Assembly (NCBI GenBank): GCA_020740775.1
Contig: JAHEWK010000001.1
Span: 2,976,001 to 3,040,000, forward strand
DNA length: 64,000 nt
Origin: Ilyonectria destructans
Lineage: Eukaryota > Ascomycota > Sordariomycetes > Hypocreales > Nectriaceae
Direction: 5' to 3'
Part shown: positions 36,171-47,366 of the stretch, one piece after another
Layout: each line of letters starts with the position of its first letter
How positions within the stretch are numbered: position 1 is the stretch's first letter
Position numbers and translations under genes: made by a program
Notes under the pieces: generated by a model
Database searches by the model: none
The model's input: only the letters and a program-made list of their open reading frames with translations
What the model was told of the DNA's origin: nothing

Positions 36171-36942
36171 CAAAAATACGGCTGACGGTCCCTGTCTGGC
36201 CGCGAACCGGGTCGGGTCCGGCGCACAGGCGATCTGATAACTGTGCTAGGCCTCTGGTTGGCCTCACACGGCCGAAAAGCGGATACTCTGATGTCACATG
36301 CTTTCCCGATAAGGCGATAAGAAATTTTTGCCTGCCTCGATGGCGCCCGAAAGCTGCACCAGCGCCTTTTCATCCACTCATCCTGCATGTCCGTGGGCGA
36401 TGGTTTTATGTCGCAGCCCACTGTCGTGACCCAGACAGCGTGGGAGGGACTGGTTTCGAGCCTTTGCCTAGGACCAAGGTAGCCCTCATTGTCTTAAAAC
36501 CCCGTCTCCTCTCCTTCCCCAACGGCCCACTTTGCCTCGTCCCAGCTTGGTTGCGTGTCTCTCATCTCGTTTGTTGTCTCTCGTCCCTCCTCCCACTCAC
36601 CAGAATGCGCTGAGGAGAAAACGATCCGGCCGCGTTGCCCTCCTCCCTTCTCCAAAAGCCCTACTTTCCCGGTATCGGTGCGCACGCTGCGACATGCCCT
36701 CCGTTTCCCCGCGTCAACTTCTCTATCCGTGTTAAGCTTCAGAGCTACACCGACATCTACAAGACTACCAGACGGACTGCGCACCTTGATCACTGCTGAA
36801 CAAGCGAACCACGAACCACCCCTCATCCCAAGTTTCCAAAGGTCATATATTGGAACCCGCCATTCTCCAACGCTTACTGCCCTACTCCTCCTCTTTCCCC
36901 TTTCACCCTCCTCTACCTCTCCCCTCTGTTGTCCTACCTCCC

Positions 36943-37998
36943 ATGGATTCTGCTCCTGTCGCGGTCGACACCGCAAACATGACTGCGATCCCGGCTACTG
37001 AGCTTGCGCTCAAGAGCAAGACAGCTGCCATGGAGGCCATAGAGGATGTTGTCTGTGGCTCGGTAAGCTCCACTCTCTATGGCGTTGATTCCTCTTACTA
37101 ACCAAGGCAGATTGCTGGAGCCGTAGGCAAATACATCGAGTACCCATTCGACACCGTCAAGGTGCGGCTACAGAGCCAACCTGATCACCTACCCCTACGA
37201 TATAGCGGTCCTCTGGATTGCTTCCGACAATCTATAAAGAGTGATGGATTCCTGGGACTATACCGAGGTATCAGCGCTCCGGTCGTGGGAGCAGCCGCTG
37301 AGACGAGCAGTCTATTCGTTTTTGAGAGTATTGGGCGCGAAGTCATGTTCTTAACCGGATTGGCCTCTCAGGAAAAGGGCCTGTCCCTACCTGACCTGTT
37401 CCTTACCGGTGCCTTCGCTGGCGTTTTTACTTCGGTTGTTCTGACGCCGATTGAGCTCGTCAAATGCAAGATCCAAGTTCCAATGGGAGATGGATCTGTA
37501 AGTACCCCGCTCCGCCCTCTGCCTGTCATCAGAGAAATCTTCCGCCACGAAGGGTTGAGAGGCTTCTGGCATGGTCAGCTCGGAACTCTGATTCGAGAAG
37601 CTGGTGGCGGCTCCGCGTGGTTTGGAGCCAAGGAGACGGCCACATCCATGTTCTATCAACACAGAACCAAGGCTGCCACATCCGAGGCCGAAAGACGACA
37701 GATTTTAGCCACCCCTCTTCCCTTTTGGCAACAAGCCGTTGCAGGCGCATCGGCGGGTGTCTCATATAACTTCATCTTTTTCCCCGCAGACACCATCAAG
37801 TCACGCATGCAAACGGTCCCACTGGGAAGCATGGGGAAAAAGCGAACATTCTGGGACGAGGGCGCCACCCTCTGGCGGCAGCATGGAATCCGTGGCATGT
37901 ACCGCGGCTGCGGAATTACATGCCTTCGATCGGCACCAAGCTCCGCATTCATTTTCATGATTTATGATGGATTGAAGGCACATTTGCCTTCCCGCTAG
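36943..37998 (+). CDS. Mitochondrial ornithine/basic amino-acid carrier (ARG-13/Ort1 type)
   Basis: Two exons, 36943-37062 and 37111-37998 (48-bp intron, GTAAGC donor, GGCAG acceptor), encode 335 aa. It is an inner-membrane carrier with three signatures: [26 protein letters not shown] and [11 protein letters not shown]. The combination of [10 protein letters not shown] in repeat 1 and the [14 protein letters not shown] region in repeat 2 fits the ornithine carrier branch (yeast Ort1, Neurospora arg-13), which exports ornithine from the matrix for cytosolic arginine synthesis. The start [20 protein letters not shown] gives an extended N-terminus ahead of helix 1; an upstream in-frame ATG at 36850 lies in the pyrimidine-rich leader and is less likely. 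Substrate is assigned by resemblance. Confidence 0.85.
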
Positions 37999-38313
37999 AA
38001 ATTTTATACGGAATTGGGCTCATCTTCTTGCAGCGGGCATTTGACAAAAGTTTTCTCTGGGGAGCCATGATATGCGTGGCATTTACAAGGCGTTCGAATT
38101 TTTGGGGTTTATTTTCTCAAGCATTAAAGGACTGGCAACGAGTTGGTGGATGCTGCACACCTTTGGGTATTACAGAGCAGGGGATGCGAACAGAGAACGA
38201 ATAAATGGGATAGACATGGCAATTTAGTACAGCGTAATGACCCTCAAAGACATTAGTCCATTTCGCCAAAAGTTCCATCCTAGGAGACCTCTAATTCATT
38301 CTCAAACAATCCT
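37999..38313. other. Convergent intergenic gap, ornithine carrier / TspO
   Basis: 315 bp of 3' untranslated sequence. Nothing further is seen. Confidence 0.5.
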
Positions 38314-39018
38314 CTACTGCTTCTTAGCCTCCGCTTTGATTGACTTGCCGGACAAATCCCAGTTGTTCAAGTGGCCAATGCTAGCACAGAGGTAGGTGGC
38401 AAAGCTCAGCCAGCCCAGGTAAGGGACCTGACACCAGCTAGCGACGGGGTCGATGGTGCTCCAAACATAAGTCAGATACCCGTTAACACCAATAAGTCCA
38501 ACTATATCAACCGTCGCTGCAACGGGGCGGTTGTAACCAAAGAAGAGGGGGGTCCAAATGAGGTTGAGTCCAAGCTGGATCGTGTAGAGTGTCATGGCCT
38601 GCCTGGTCGTCCGGATGGTCTCAGGGGAAGAGAGCGGAGAGAGGCCATTGAATGTCGCACGATATGCAGCGTAACCCATTACACTAGAGTGATGGATCTC
38701 TGGTCAGCACGAAAAGACAGGGCGCATATTGGATGCGCGAGGCGCTCACCCATAGAGGATGGTCCAGACAGGGCCGAAGAGCCATGGCGGAGGGTGTAGA
38801 TCAGGTTTCTTTAGGCCGAGATATGTCTTTTGGGTCTCTAGATTAGCAGTATAGTATGATTTTAGTCGAATGAACTGCAATTTGGACGCAGGTGGAGGAA
38901 ACTAACGCCTTGCGCTGAGGCCGACGGCAGTCCCCAACCCAATGGGCAGCAGGACGGACACTGCGGGATTGAGAAACACTGCAGAGGGCAAGGTAAGGGC
39001 GGGGATGAAGGTTGTCAT
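38314..39018 (-). CDS. TspO/MBR family membrane protein
   Basis: Three exons, 39018 to 38907, 38837 to 38750 and 38683 to 38314, encode 189 aa. The introns are 69 and 66 bp (GTTAGT/TCTAG and GTGAGC/TCTAG). This is a five-helix outer-membrane or ER protein related to the mitochondrial translocator protein. Visible signatures are TYLGLKKPDLHPPPWLFGPVW with the invariant W-x-F-G-P-x-W, ILYGVMGYAAYR, QLGLNLIWTPLFFGYNRP, and the last helices through VPYLGWLSFATYLCASI. Family members bind porphyrins and sterols and take part in tetrapyrrole or stress responses; the fungal role is little known. The start was placed at MTTFIPALTLPSAVFLNP, since the second and third exons alone lack helix 1. It is divergent from CDC6 across 859 bp. 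Confidence 0.88.
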
Positions 39019-39877
39019 CTTAACAAAAGATCGATCAGCTGGTTGGAGTGAGAGAAAGGGATTACATGAGCAGGTGAAGATGGCCACAGATACAATGTAT
39101 GTGAAGACGAAGAGAGAATGAAGGGAAGCGAGAGTTTACAGCTGGGACTCAATGACGTAATATAAGTATTCAGAGCTAGAATCTGTTCGGGGATATTATG
39201 GGACATAGCATCAATACCAAGGCGCCAGGTGCGGGAGAGCCCCAATTCGACCAACAATGTGGCCTGATGCCATCGAATTCCAGATTTGAAGCGATCGTGA
39301 GCGGGACGGCGATCGAGTTTAATGGGGGAGGTCTACGAATAAATCGGAGGTGCCACACAATGGGGCCGTCATACCCCTGTCAGACTGCACAAAAGATGGC
39401 ACGCCTGCGAATTGCCTCCCTCATTTGGATTTGGATGCGGAGAATACCCGACCCGCCCGCATCGACGAGCCACAGAAACCTTCCACCCTGAACACAAGCA
39501 TGCGGCGTCGTCACATCCAATCGACGCGTGAGCGATCGAGTTCACGAAAGGGTGGGCCGCAATCAGGAACCCGGCGTGGCTCGTGGCTCGTGGCGCGTGG
39601 CGCAAAAGTGAGGCGCGTACCTGATGCGTCTCAGCGCACGGGCTATTTCTTTAATGGGCTTTCGCGACTTGGACGCGCCCAAACGCGTCCAACACGTCGT
39701 GCAGGCCAAATCCACGTCTGGCGCGCGGTTACGCCCTGGCCTGGGTACTAATGAATTCTCCATCCGGCCTTGACGACGCCCCATCCAACTTCCATCCCTC
39801 AGCTTCAGCATCGTACCTTCCAACAAGTGTCATTCAACCCATCTGTGCATTTGAACTGGAAGCTACCATCCGCAATC
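39019..39877. promoter_or_regulatory. Divergent promoter region, TspO / CDC6, with two ACGCGT elements
   Basis: 859 bp. ACGCGT occurs at 39524-39529 and 39683-39688. The second sits in an inverted repeat, GGACGCG(N6)CGCGTCC, at 39671-39690. A GTGGC(T/G)C(G/T) direct-repeat stretch lies near 39575-39603. Because CDC6 orthologues in yeasts are MBF targets, the elements most plausibly serve CDC6. Confidence 0.55.
39671..39690. promoter_or_regulatory. Inverted repeat containing an MCB-type hexamer upstream of CDC6
   Basis: GGACGCG and CGCGTCC form perfect 7-bp arms around a 6-bp spacer, about 190 bp upstream of the CDC6 start codon. The right arm completes an ACGCGT. Confidence 0.5.
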
Positions 39878-41760
39878 ATGGCTCGATCTTCGTTAGGAAA
39901 GCGGACCCGGAGTGTCGATGATACCGGTAAGTCTCAGTCCACTCCAGGAAAGGGGAGGAACGAAAGAAGGAAGGAAACATCCCGGTTGCTAACCACAACG
40001 ACGAAACAGATGCAAGCCCAGTTCAGACTCCTTCCAAGCGAAGCCGCCGCCTAGCAAAGACGGCTCCAGTATACAACGACGAGAACCAAGACCCTCAATC
40101 GCCCCTGGACGACGATGACTTCAAGGCGCTCCCTCCCATCATCCGACACTCTCCCTCCCAATCCTCCTCCATCAAGCAGAACCCCGTCACGCCTTCCACA
40201 CCCCGACACCGAGATGCACTTGCCGTTCCTCCCACTACCCCCCGACATGCCGTCATGTCTGCAGGCAAGCTTTTCAAGCGATTGACTCCCCAGACACCGC
40301 TCTCGCCCAGTACCATCCAGACCGTCTACCATTCCGCGCGCCAACTCTTTGCTCGCGGTGCCGAGCCAGGCCAGTTGGTTGGCCGAGAGTCTGAGCGTGA
40401 ACAGCTCACTACCTTCCTCGACCGGTGCTCGTCGGCGACCCCCAATGGATGCCTGTATGTCAGTGGACCGCCAGGAACCGGCAAGAGTGCCATGATTACC
40501 GAGATGACTCAGGCCTGCTCAGAACGAGACAACGTGCGGGCCGCCTACATCAACTGCATGAGCATCAAGTCGTCAAAGGACCTGTACACCACGCTCCTCG
40601 GGGCCCTGGACCAGGCTAGCGACTTGTCCGAGGCCGATGCCGTTGCAGCACTGCAAGCATCCTTCGTGCCCAAGTCGAAGTCCAGCAAAGTCTTCCTCGT
40701 CACGCTCGATGAGATCGATCACATCCTCACTATGGGGTTGGAGAGTCTATACCGAGTATTTGAGTGGTCCCTGCAGAAGTCGTCTCGTCTCGTTCTCGTT
40801 GGGATTGCCAACGCCCTGGACCTGACTGATCGGTTCTTGCCTCGACTCAAGTCGAAGAACCTAAAGCCGGATCTTATGTCTTTCCTTCCGTACACGGCAC
40901 CCCAAGTCAAGAACATCATCATCACCAGACTGAAGTCCCTGATGCCGGCAGGGAAAGAGAGCTACGTCCCGTTTATCCACCCTGCTGCCATCGAGCTTTG
41001 CTCCCGGAAGGTGTCCAGCCAGACTGGAGATTTGCGGAAGGCATTTGAGATCTGTCGACGAGCGCTAGATCTAATTGAGGCCGAGACGAGAGGAAAGCAC
41101 GAGGAAGAGGCAAGGGAGAAGCTTCTGCAGATGACACCCTCCAAGCGACCCCTCGGAGAGAACATCAATGGAGCATCTGGCAGCGGGGCACGCAGCGTCA
41201 TCCAAATCATGGCGACGTCGCTCAAGGCACTCAATGCAGAGACGGCCCCTCGAGCGTCGATCGGACACCTCAACAAAATCACATCAGCTGCATTCAACAA
41301 CGGGACTTCGCAACGACTCAAGGCTCTCAACCTACAACAAAAGGCCGCGTTGTGTGCTTTGGTGGCTTGTGAGAAGCGAAACCGAGCAGCGGCCAAGATG
41401 GCCAATGGCCTGACCACGCCATCCAAGTCGAAGCTTATGGCGCCCACAGTAAAGGCCTTGTTCGAGGCTTACTGCCAGCTGTGTACTCGCGATTCAGTCC
41501 TCCACCCGCTGTCGAGCTCTGAGTTTCGAGAGGTGGTGGGCAGCCTGGAAACCCTGGGGCTGGTCAACGCATCGGATGGCAAAAGTGGCAGCTTCGTGAC
41601 ACCGCAGACACCCAGCAAGAGAGGTCGAAAGGCCGCCATGCCCAGCGGGGACGAGCGTCGGGTCACGAGTTGCGCTGGAGAGAAGGAGATTGAGTCAATT
41701 GCTGAAGGCGTCGGCGCGGGAATTCTCAAGACCATTTTGAGTGGCGAGTCTTTGGACTAG
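39878..41760 (+). CDS. CDC6: CDC6/Cdc18 replication-licensing ATPase
   Basis: Two exons, 39878-39926 and 40010-41760 (83-bp intron, GTAAGT donor, ACAG acceptor), encode 599 aa. CDC6 binds ORC at origins and loads the MCM helicase. The first 130 residues are disordered and rich in Ser/Thr-Pro (DASPVQTPSKRSRR, NPVTPSTPRH, TPQTPLSP), typical CDK sites next to basic nuclear-signal sequence. The AAA+ core follows: Walker A VSGPPGTGKSAMI, Walker B VTLDEIDHIL, sensor 1 GIANALDLTDRFLPRL, sensor 2 TGDLRKAFEICRRALD. The C-terminus is a winged helix (HPLSSSEFREVVGSLETLGLV). CDC6 rather than ORC1 is supported by length, absence of a BAH domain and the CDK-site N-terminus. The upstream ACGCGT elements suggest G1/S transcription. 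Confidence 0.92.
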
Positions 41761-43199
41761 ATGACAAGGTTATGGACGAGTGTGGTATTTTGCATTGTAT
41801 GGCGTTTTTGGATGTGATGCGAAGAATCACGGTTGGGGAGTTTGATTGTTTTCGGTTTGGCTTGTCTAATATTGCATCGCTTTGGGCTGTGTTGCATATG
41901 ACCAGGGCGGGAATCCCTGGCGAATGATGATACCTCTGGTAATAGATAAAGACGATGATGGTTCGAGGATGAAGCATCTATAGATGATGAAAAGATAGAA
42001 CAAAAGAAAGAAAGAGCCAAAACTACATCTAATTGCATAATATTGTGACTTTCGGAGATTATGTCTTGGCGAGACCAATCCCAGCATCGCACTTTGAAGA
42101 AAGCTCTTGGTAGTAGGAGGCGACTAGGCCAATATCAGTTGAAGCTTATCTGGTCCCCTGACAGGCCGGCGCCTCATCCGAGTACAGTCGATTGGTCGAA
42201 CCCCTGAAACCCAACGACATAGCGCTCCCACCAACCACAGTCTTCCGTTCCTCCACGAGAAGTCGCTCTCATTATATTCGTGCCTGAGGCGCCGAAGCGG
42301 AAGGCACCGAAGGATCACCAAGGGTCCAGGGTGTTGTCCCGGAAAGCCAGACAAGCTCGTCGAGCCAACAACCAAGCTTTTCTTGGCGCGAGCGGCAACT
42401 TGTGAAGCCTTGGCATATGCAAGCCCCAGTGAACACCTGACAGCCAGCCCCCAGAGGCGCAAGGCCACAAGTGGATAGGCGAACCAGACGAGACCAGCGA
42501 AATACGTGTATTCGTAAGGCAATGATGGTGATCGACATTTAGGAGGAGGCACGAAACGTGGGCAGCGACTCGGGTCCTGCTAGCTCAGGGCCCAGGGGGC
42601 AGCATCCCACTGGCGGTGACGAGACAGTTAGTGCGGCTCCAGGGGCTATTTCCAGCGTTCTTTTGTAGCGCTTGAGCCCCTACAGGCGTACTGGAGAACG
42701 CCCGACGACGCCGTGGAAGGTAGCAGTGTAGCACAGTGCACTAGGCCGCTAATCATGGCGCACGACACGGACTCCCGCAGGAGGAACTAACCTCCACACA
42801 GGCTACGCTGGCCCCTCCATCCTCTATCGCTCCATCACTCCATCGCTCCATCAGCGTCCGTCTCTTCGGCGGGCGGCCCTCCACCTCCACCTCCGCCTCC
42901 ACGCTTCAACCTCAATCGACGTCTCTCTCCCTCCGTCTCCTTCGCCTCCTCCACGCCCACCTGCGCTTTCGCTTCCCTCTCCCCAACCCCCCCTCCTTCC
43001 CTCCGTTCCGGCGTTTCCTTTGAGCCGTCGCCTCCGCCCAGCAACACGCGAGCCTGACTCGAGACGCGCCGCTCGTCCTCGACCCGTCGACGCCCAAGGC
43101 AGGTCCACGATCCACAATCCACAATCCGCAACCCGCAACCCGGGATCTACGTCTGCGTCGTCGAGTGCGATCTCGACCTCGACCCCGACCCCGGCCCTC
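41761..43199. other. Intergenic region, CDC6 / PalF
   Basis: About 1.4 kb. An AT-richer stretch follows CDC6. The last 400 bp is a pyrimidine-rich leader with a small direct repeat (ATCCACA / ATCCGCA / AACCCGCA) at 43108-43143. The frames here, including a 142-codon minus-strand one at 42124-42552, show no domain. Confidence 0.5.
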
Positions 43200-45807
43200 A
43201 TGCCTTCGGCATCGCAACTGGGAATGGGCAGCCGGTCGAGATCCTCTCCGTCGCTCTCCAACAACTCCACCTCTAGCTCCTCTACTGCTGCCGCCGCCGT
43301 CGCTGCCACATCCCCGTCTCCCGTCGACCACGTCGAGTCCCCAACGTCTACGGCGCAGGCCTCCTCCCCGGCTCCATCCACGACCTCCTCGCGCCCAGGC
43401 TTCTTGTCGCGTCTCAGCCTACCCCTCTCGCTCCGTAGCCGCAACCGAAATGTTACCGACTTTCACATTCGGGCGGAGGAGCCGCACCGGAGATACGGCG
43501 CCGGCGACCACGTCCGCGGCTCTGTTGTCCTAGCCGTAGTAAAGCCCGTCCGCATTACTCACCTCGTGGTGTCGCTGCACGGCTACGTGCGCGTCCTCAA
43601 GGACCCAACCTCGATTGCCAAGACCCAAGGCGCGACGGTGCTACCTCTGGGTGGTGGCTCTATGCAGCCGCGCTATCACAGCAATGGCCTTGCTAGTCTC
43701 TTCCAGGATGAACAGGTGTTGAGCGGCGAGGGGAGGTTAGAGCCAGGAAAGTACGAATTCGGCTTCGACCTGGTGTTTCCAGACAAGGGGCTGCCGAGCA
43801 GCATCGATGTAGGTTTTGAGTAGGCCAAACTGACTATGGGATCAATTACTAATGATCGCGTAGTTCGAACGAGGGACAGTTTCATACAACATTACTGCGA
43901 CTCTAACAAGACCGACCTCAATCAACCCGACCACTTCCTGCGATCGGAAAGTAATGTTGGTGGAGAACATCGACATAGGATTGCTGCCAACGCCCCCGCC
44001 GCGGACCATCTTTTTAGAACCCATATCGAAGCGCACACGGAGGAAGAAGTCAATCGTCTTGGACAAAGCTTCCATGCCCCCGACAGAGGTGACCGAGGTT
44101 ACCCCCGATCCGGATCCGGTTGATCCTACCGCCCCCGGTGCCTCCGATGACTCTCGCGACCCCACAGCCGACGCACGAAGCCCAATACAGAGCGACGTAC
44201 GAAGCGAAGTCAGCGGAGATAGTGCCAGCACCGGCGTGAGCCGCAACGATCTTTCCCTGTCGCAGATCGGGACATTGACAGCATCTGCTAAGCAGGAGGC
44301 GGTGGACAAGAAGACCATTACAGCGACTGTTGAGCTCCTTAGGGGAGGTTGTTTACCGGGTGATGCTGTCACGGTGCGAATTTCAGTCCAGCACATCAAG
44401 CACGTCAAGAGCATGTCGGGTATTATTGTGACATTGTACCGACAGGGGAAGATTGACAGCTCCCCGCCAGCGTCATTGTTCAGCGACGACATGAGCAAGG
44501 AGGACCTTAGGCGGGCCGAGAGGGAGGACATATATCCACGATCGCGGACTGGCCTTGGGGGCCTCTCCCTATCATCATCGGGCTCCACGAGCATGTTTCG
44601 CAAGGATCTCGACCAGAATACAGCGCCTCTGATCATGGATCCGACTACCTTACAGACCTCGGTAACGGTCTCAGTCAAGCTACCTGATGACTCGTTCCCA
44701 ACGATCAAGAGCGTTCCGGGCGAGATGATCAGCTTCAAATACCTGGTCGAAGTTGTCGTCGATCTCGGCGGAAGATTAGCGAATCAACTACAAGGCGGCC
44801 CCTCGTCCCGGTTCGGAACTTTCGGCCATGGGAATTCAGAACCTAGCCCATTTGTGTATGGTCCGAGGAGGGGAATCAACATTGCCGATACATCACAACT
44901 ACGGCGCGAGAAGGGTGTCATATCAGTGTCGATGGAGACGTTGGTAGGCACAACGGACTCGTCGAGAGGTCGGAAGAGGTCAAGAGCATCGCCATCGTCA
45001 CGAAGGATGGCTATGCCAGAGAGTGATGACGAGGACCCCGGCCGCACAGATATAGGATATGTGGAAGATATGCCCTACGAATATCAAGCCAACAGTCAGC
45101 TCTCGCCTGTTGGCTACTTCCCGGCTCAAATGAACGGGAACCGTCATCCGCAACCTCACATACTCCCTCCACAGCCATACTCACCTGTATTACCGTCACA
45201 CCCGTCACAACATTTGCCACTAGGCCAGGGAGACTTCCAGACAGTCAATGGGTTCTCTCCACCCGCAATTCCCGCCTACGTTCCTCCGCCTCAGATTCCA
45301 GAGCAGGATGAGCTCTCTGAGAAGGACCGGATTCGCCAGGCCGAGACAAGACTCTTACCAAGTGCACCTCCGGCAGCCGGGCCATCTAACAGCAATGACG
45401 ATGACAATATCTACGATGCAGAAGACACTCCCCGAGCTCCGCCCCTCGAAGCCAGATTCCGGCCTAATGACGCCGATGATGCCCCATCAGCACCTTCGCA
45501 AGACGAAATCGCAAATGCAACAGCTCCCCCAGCCAACCGGTTAGAGGATAAGCAAGAGCAGGAGCGCCATCGACTGATGAACGAGGCCAGCGCGCCGCCC
45601 GAGTTCCCAGATGATGTCGACCAGAGGAATAGTGGTCCTTCGTCGAGGGAGATGGCCCCCGAGATGGCTCCCGAGACGGAGCCAAGTGCACCAAGTGCAC
45701 CATTACTCGACGAGTTGGATGATTTTCCGGGAATTGGCCCCGTGGCGGGCCCATCTGGAAGCGGCAGCCGTGGTAATGGAGAGCAATTGCCAGCCTATCA
45801 ACGATGA
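43200..45807 (+). CDS. palF: PalF/RIM8-type arrestin of ambient pH signalling
   Basis: Two exons, 43200-43808 and 43864-45807 (55-bp intron, GTAGGT donor, CGTAG acceptor), encode 850 aa. PalF/Rim8 binds the PalH pH sensor at the plasma membrane, is ubiquitinated and recruits ESCRT, leading to PacC/Rim101 cleavage at alkaline pH. After a Ser/Ala-rich leader, the arrestin N-lobe starts at about residue 80 (DFHIRAEEPHRRYGAGDHVRG) and includes VVKPVRITHLVVSLHG and LEPGKYEFGFDLVFP. The C-lobe spans about 310-520 (TATVELLRGGCLPGDAVTVRI, IKSVPGEMISFKYLVEVVVD). The tail is Pro/Ser/Asp-rich with repeated SAP(S/P)AP-like segments. The start is the first ATG in frame; an upstream stretch without ATG stays open. 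Palm-F identity rests on arrestin order plus the SRLSLPLSLRSRNRNV region. Confidence 0.82.
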
Positions 45808-46553
45808 AAAGCGATGTCGGCTCTTTGAATACGTTTCAACAAGTGACGAGATATATATTCTGAGCAGAAGAGAGCTGTACGATTTGAAGCCGGTTGTTGG
45901 ATAGTTATCATGATGGCGTTTTGGATATATGGGCAAGAAATGATGATGAAATATTAATACCGAGCGACTGCGGACAAGGCGTCATCCACCGTCTTGTCTA
46001 CGCCGGGGTTATCAAAAGACTATTATTAATTCTTCATATATTCTTCACATATCTATGTATGTTGACCAGATGAGTGGAGTGATTACTCGATGGTGGTGGC
46101 GGGTCCAGGAGCTGAGAGAATCCTCCGATCTCAATGTCAAACTGCAATCGCCCTGCACCACATTGCCTCTATTGATACAGCCAGTCTAGTCTATTGAACA
46201 CACAAGCAGGACTCTATGTCCTTGAGGGGTGATTGTTATCCCATCCCATCCAACCCCATGCCCGTCCTCGTTATTTTAACGAGCATAAATAGTGTACAAC
46301 CCAACCGGTAGTCCAGCCTGATCAGGCCATTTCCCCAAGGGATGACGAAAGAATCAGGCGATGCCAGCTCCGCATCTCAAGCCGCGAGCCGCATCCAAGA
46401 AGAAAAAAGAGCCCCGCACCTCCGGACACGGCGCCGAATTTCAAGGCGTGTGAACCCCTCCTCCGAGCCCGTCGCAAACCCACCGGTGAGGTTTTCAAAT
46501 ATGACGGCCTCCGGACCTCCGAGGCTACGAGCCTCTCCAGTGCGCAGGTTGGT
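45808..46553. other. Convergent intergenic region, PalF / HscB
   Basis: 746 bp, AT-richer than the flanking genes. It contains only 3' untranslated sequence as far as I can see. Confidence 0.5.
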
Positions 46554-47366
46554 CTAATGTTCCAACACAACGTCCTTGCCCTTCTCCCAGTTGTCGAGAC
46601 TCTCCTTGATGTTGACCCAGTATCGCAAGCGAACGGCCTCGTGCTTGGCAGCGTCAACGTCATCATGCTGAAAGGCATACTCTAAGGCCTGCTCGCTGGC
46701 CGCAATGCGAGCATCATTCTCTCCTCGGGGGGTATCCAGGTCCTCTTCCGACTCGGCCTCGACAATCTCCTCATGGGCCTCGAGGACCGCCATCAGCAGA
46801 TCAGGCTCCTCGACCTTAAGCGCCTCGTCGTTGGCCACATCGACGCCGCGAAGGCCGAGCAAATACTGTGCGCGCAAGAGCGGGTTGGTGAGCGTCTTGT
46901 AGGCGTCGTTGATGCGGGCTGATATCGTCTCGGCGCGCACCTTGTTCTCGGCCGGGTGCATGTCTGGATGGGCGCGAGCCTGGAGGCGGAGGAACTCGCG
47001 ACGGAGGGCTCGGGTGTCTATGGGGAAGTGGCCTGTAGGCGGGGGGCCGTCAGGGAGCGTCTCGGGGAAGAGGTCATAATGCGTCTGAGGCGGTGCCGGC
47101 GACGGGGAAAACTCGGCGGGCGCGGAGGTGCCGGAGGCGCGGCGGGCCTGCAGGAGGGCCGCGGACGGCGACGGTGATGACGGGATCCGAACGGCAGCTA
47201 GACGGCCAGCAGCGGAGGTGCTGATGCCGGCGGGGATCGCGACGGCGGACGGGCGCGTCGTAGGAGACAGGGCGGCGAGGGAGGATGCTCGGCGAACTCG
47301 GAGACGACATCGGACACAAAGCCGAGAGACGTCGCGAGCGGCAACGGAAGCGATAGAGGGTCGCAT
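46554..47366 (-). CDS. JAC1: HscB/JAC1-type mitochondrial J-protein for Fe-S cluster assembly
   Basis: A single exon of 270 aa. The N-terminal 90 residues are Arg/Ser/Ala-rich without acidic residues at the start (MRPSIASVAARDVSRLC), as expected for a matrix-targeting presequence. The J domain spans about residues 95-175 and reads THYDLFPETL, RALRREFLRLQARAHPDMHP with the invariant His-Pro-Asp, and RINDAYKTLTNPLLRAQYLL. The C-terminal three-helix domain (EEPDLLMAVLEAHEEIVEAES and onward to RYWVNIKESLDNWEKG) is the HscB oligomerisation/scaffold-binding region. The protein stimulates the mitochondrial Hsp70 that releases Fe-S clusters from the Isu scaffold. An upstream in-frame ATG at 47435 would add 23 residues; 47366 begins a better presequence. 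A CVRC pair at residues 17-20 is noted. Confidence 0.9.
   Translation of the reverse strand: MRPSIASVAARDVSRLCVRCRLRVRRASSLAALSPTTRPSAVAIPAGISTSAAGRLAAVRIPSSPSPSAALLQARRASGTSAPAEFSPSPAPPQTHYDLFPETLPDGPPPTGHFPIDTRALRREFLRLQARAHPDMHPAENKVRAETISARINDAYKTLTNPLLRAQYLLGLRGVDVANDEALKVEEPDLLMAVLEAHEEIVEAESEEDLDTPRGENDARIAASEQALEYAFQHDDVDAAKHEAVRLRYWVNIKESLDNWEKGKDVVLEH

Larger units (their letters stand above)
35224..36942. other. Divergent intergenic region, thymidylate synthase / ornithine carrier
   Basis: About 1.7 kb. It holds the MCB element near the thymidylate synthase start and a cluster of CCCCT motifs at 36080-36170. Pyrimidine-rich leader sequence lies at about 36560-36940 before the carrier gene. 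No additional gene is supported. Confidence 0.55.

Noticed and set aside
36440..36480. Possible tRNA T-arm (GGTTTCGAGCC)
   Set aside because: The flanking bases do not form a T-stem, and no A/B box pair, anticodon arm or acceptor stem could be found.
37498..37532. Possible intron (GTAAGT...CAG) inside the ornithine carrier
   Set aside because: It would be only 35 nt and would shift the frame; the read-through keeps the carrier repeat intact.
42124..42552. 142-codon minus-strand frame between CDC6 and PalF
   Set aside because: No domain, no splice partners and no conserved features; likely chance.
42851..43444. 197-codon minus-strand frame over the PalF leader
   Set aside because: It is antisense to Ser/Thr-rich leader and coding DNA; the Arg/Gly/Asp-biased product is typical of such shadows.
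43842..44738. 298-codon minus-strand frame inside PalF
   Set aside because: It overlaps the well-supported arrestin exon in antisense and carries no recognisable motif.
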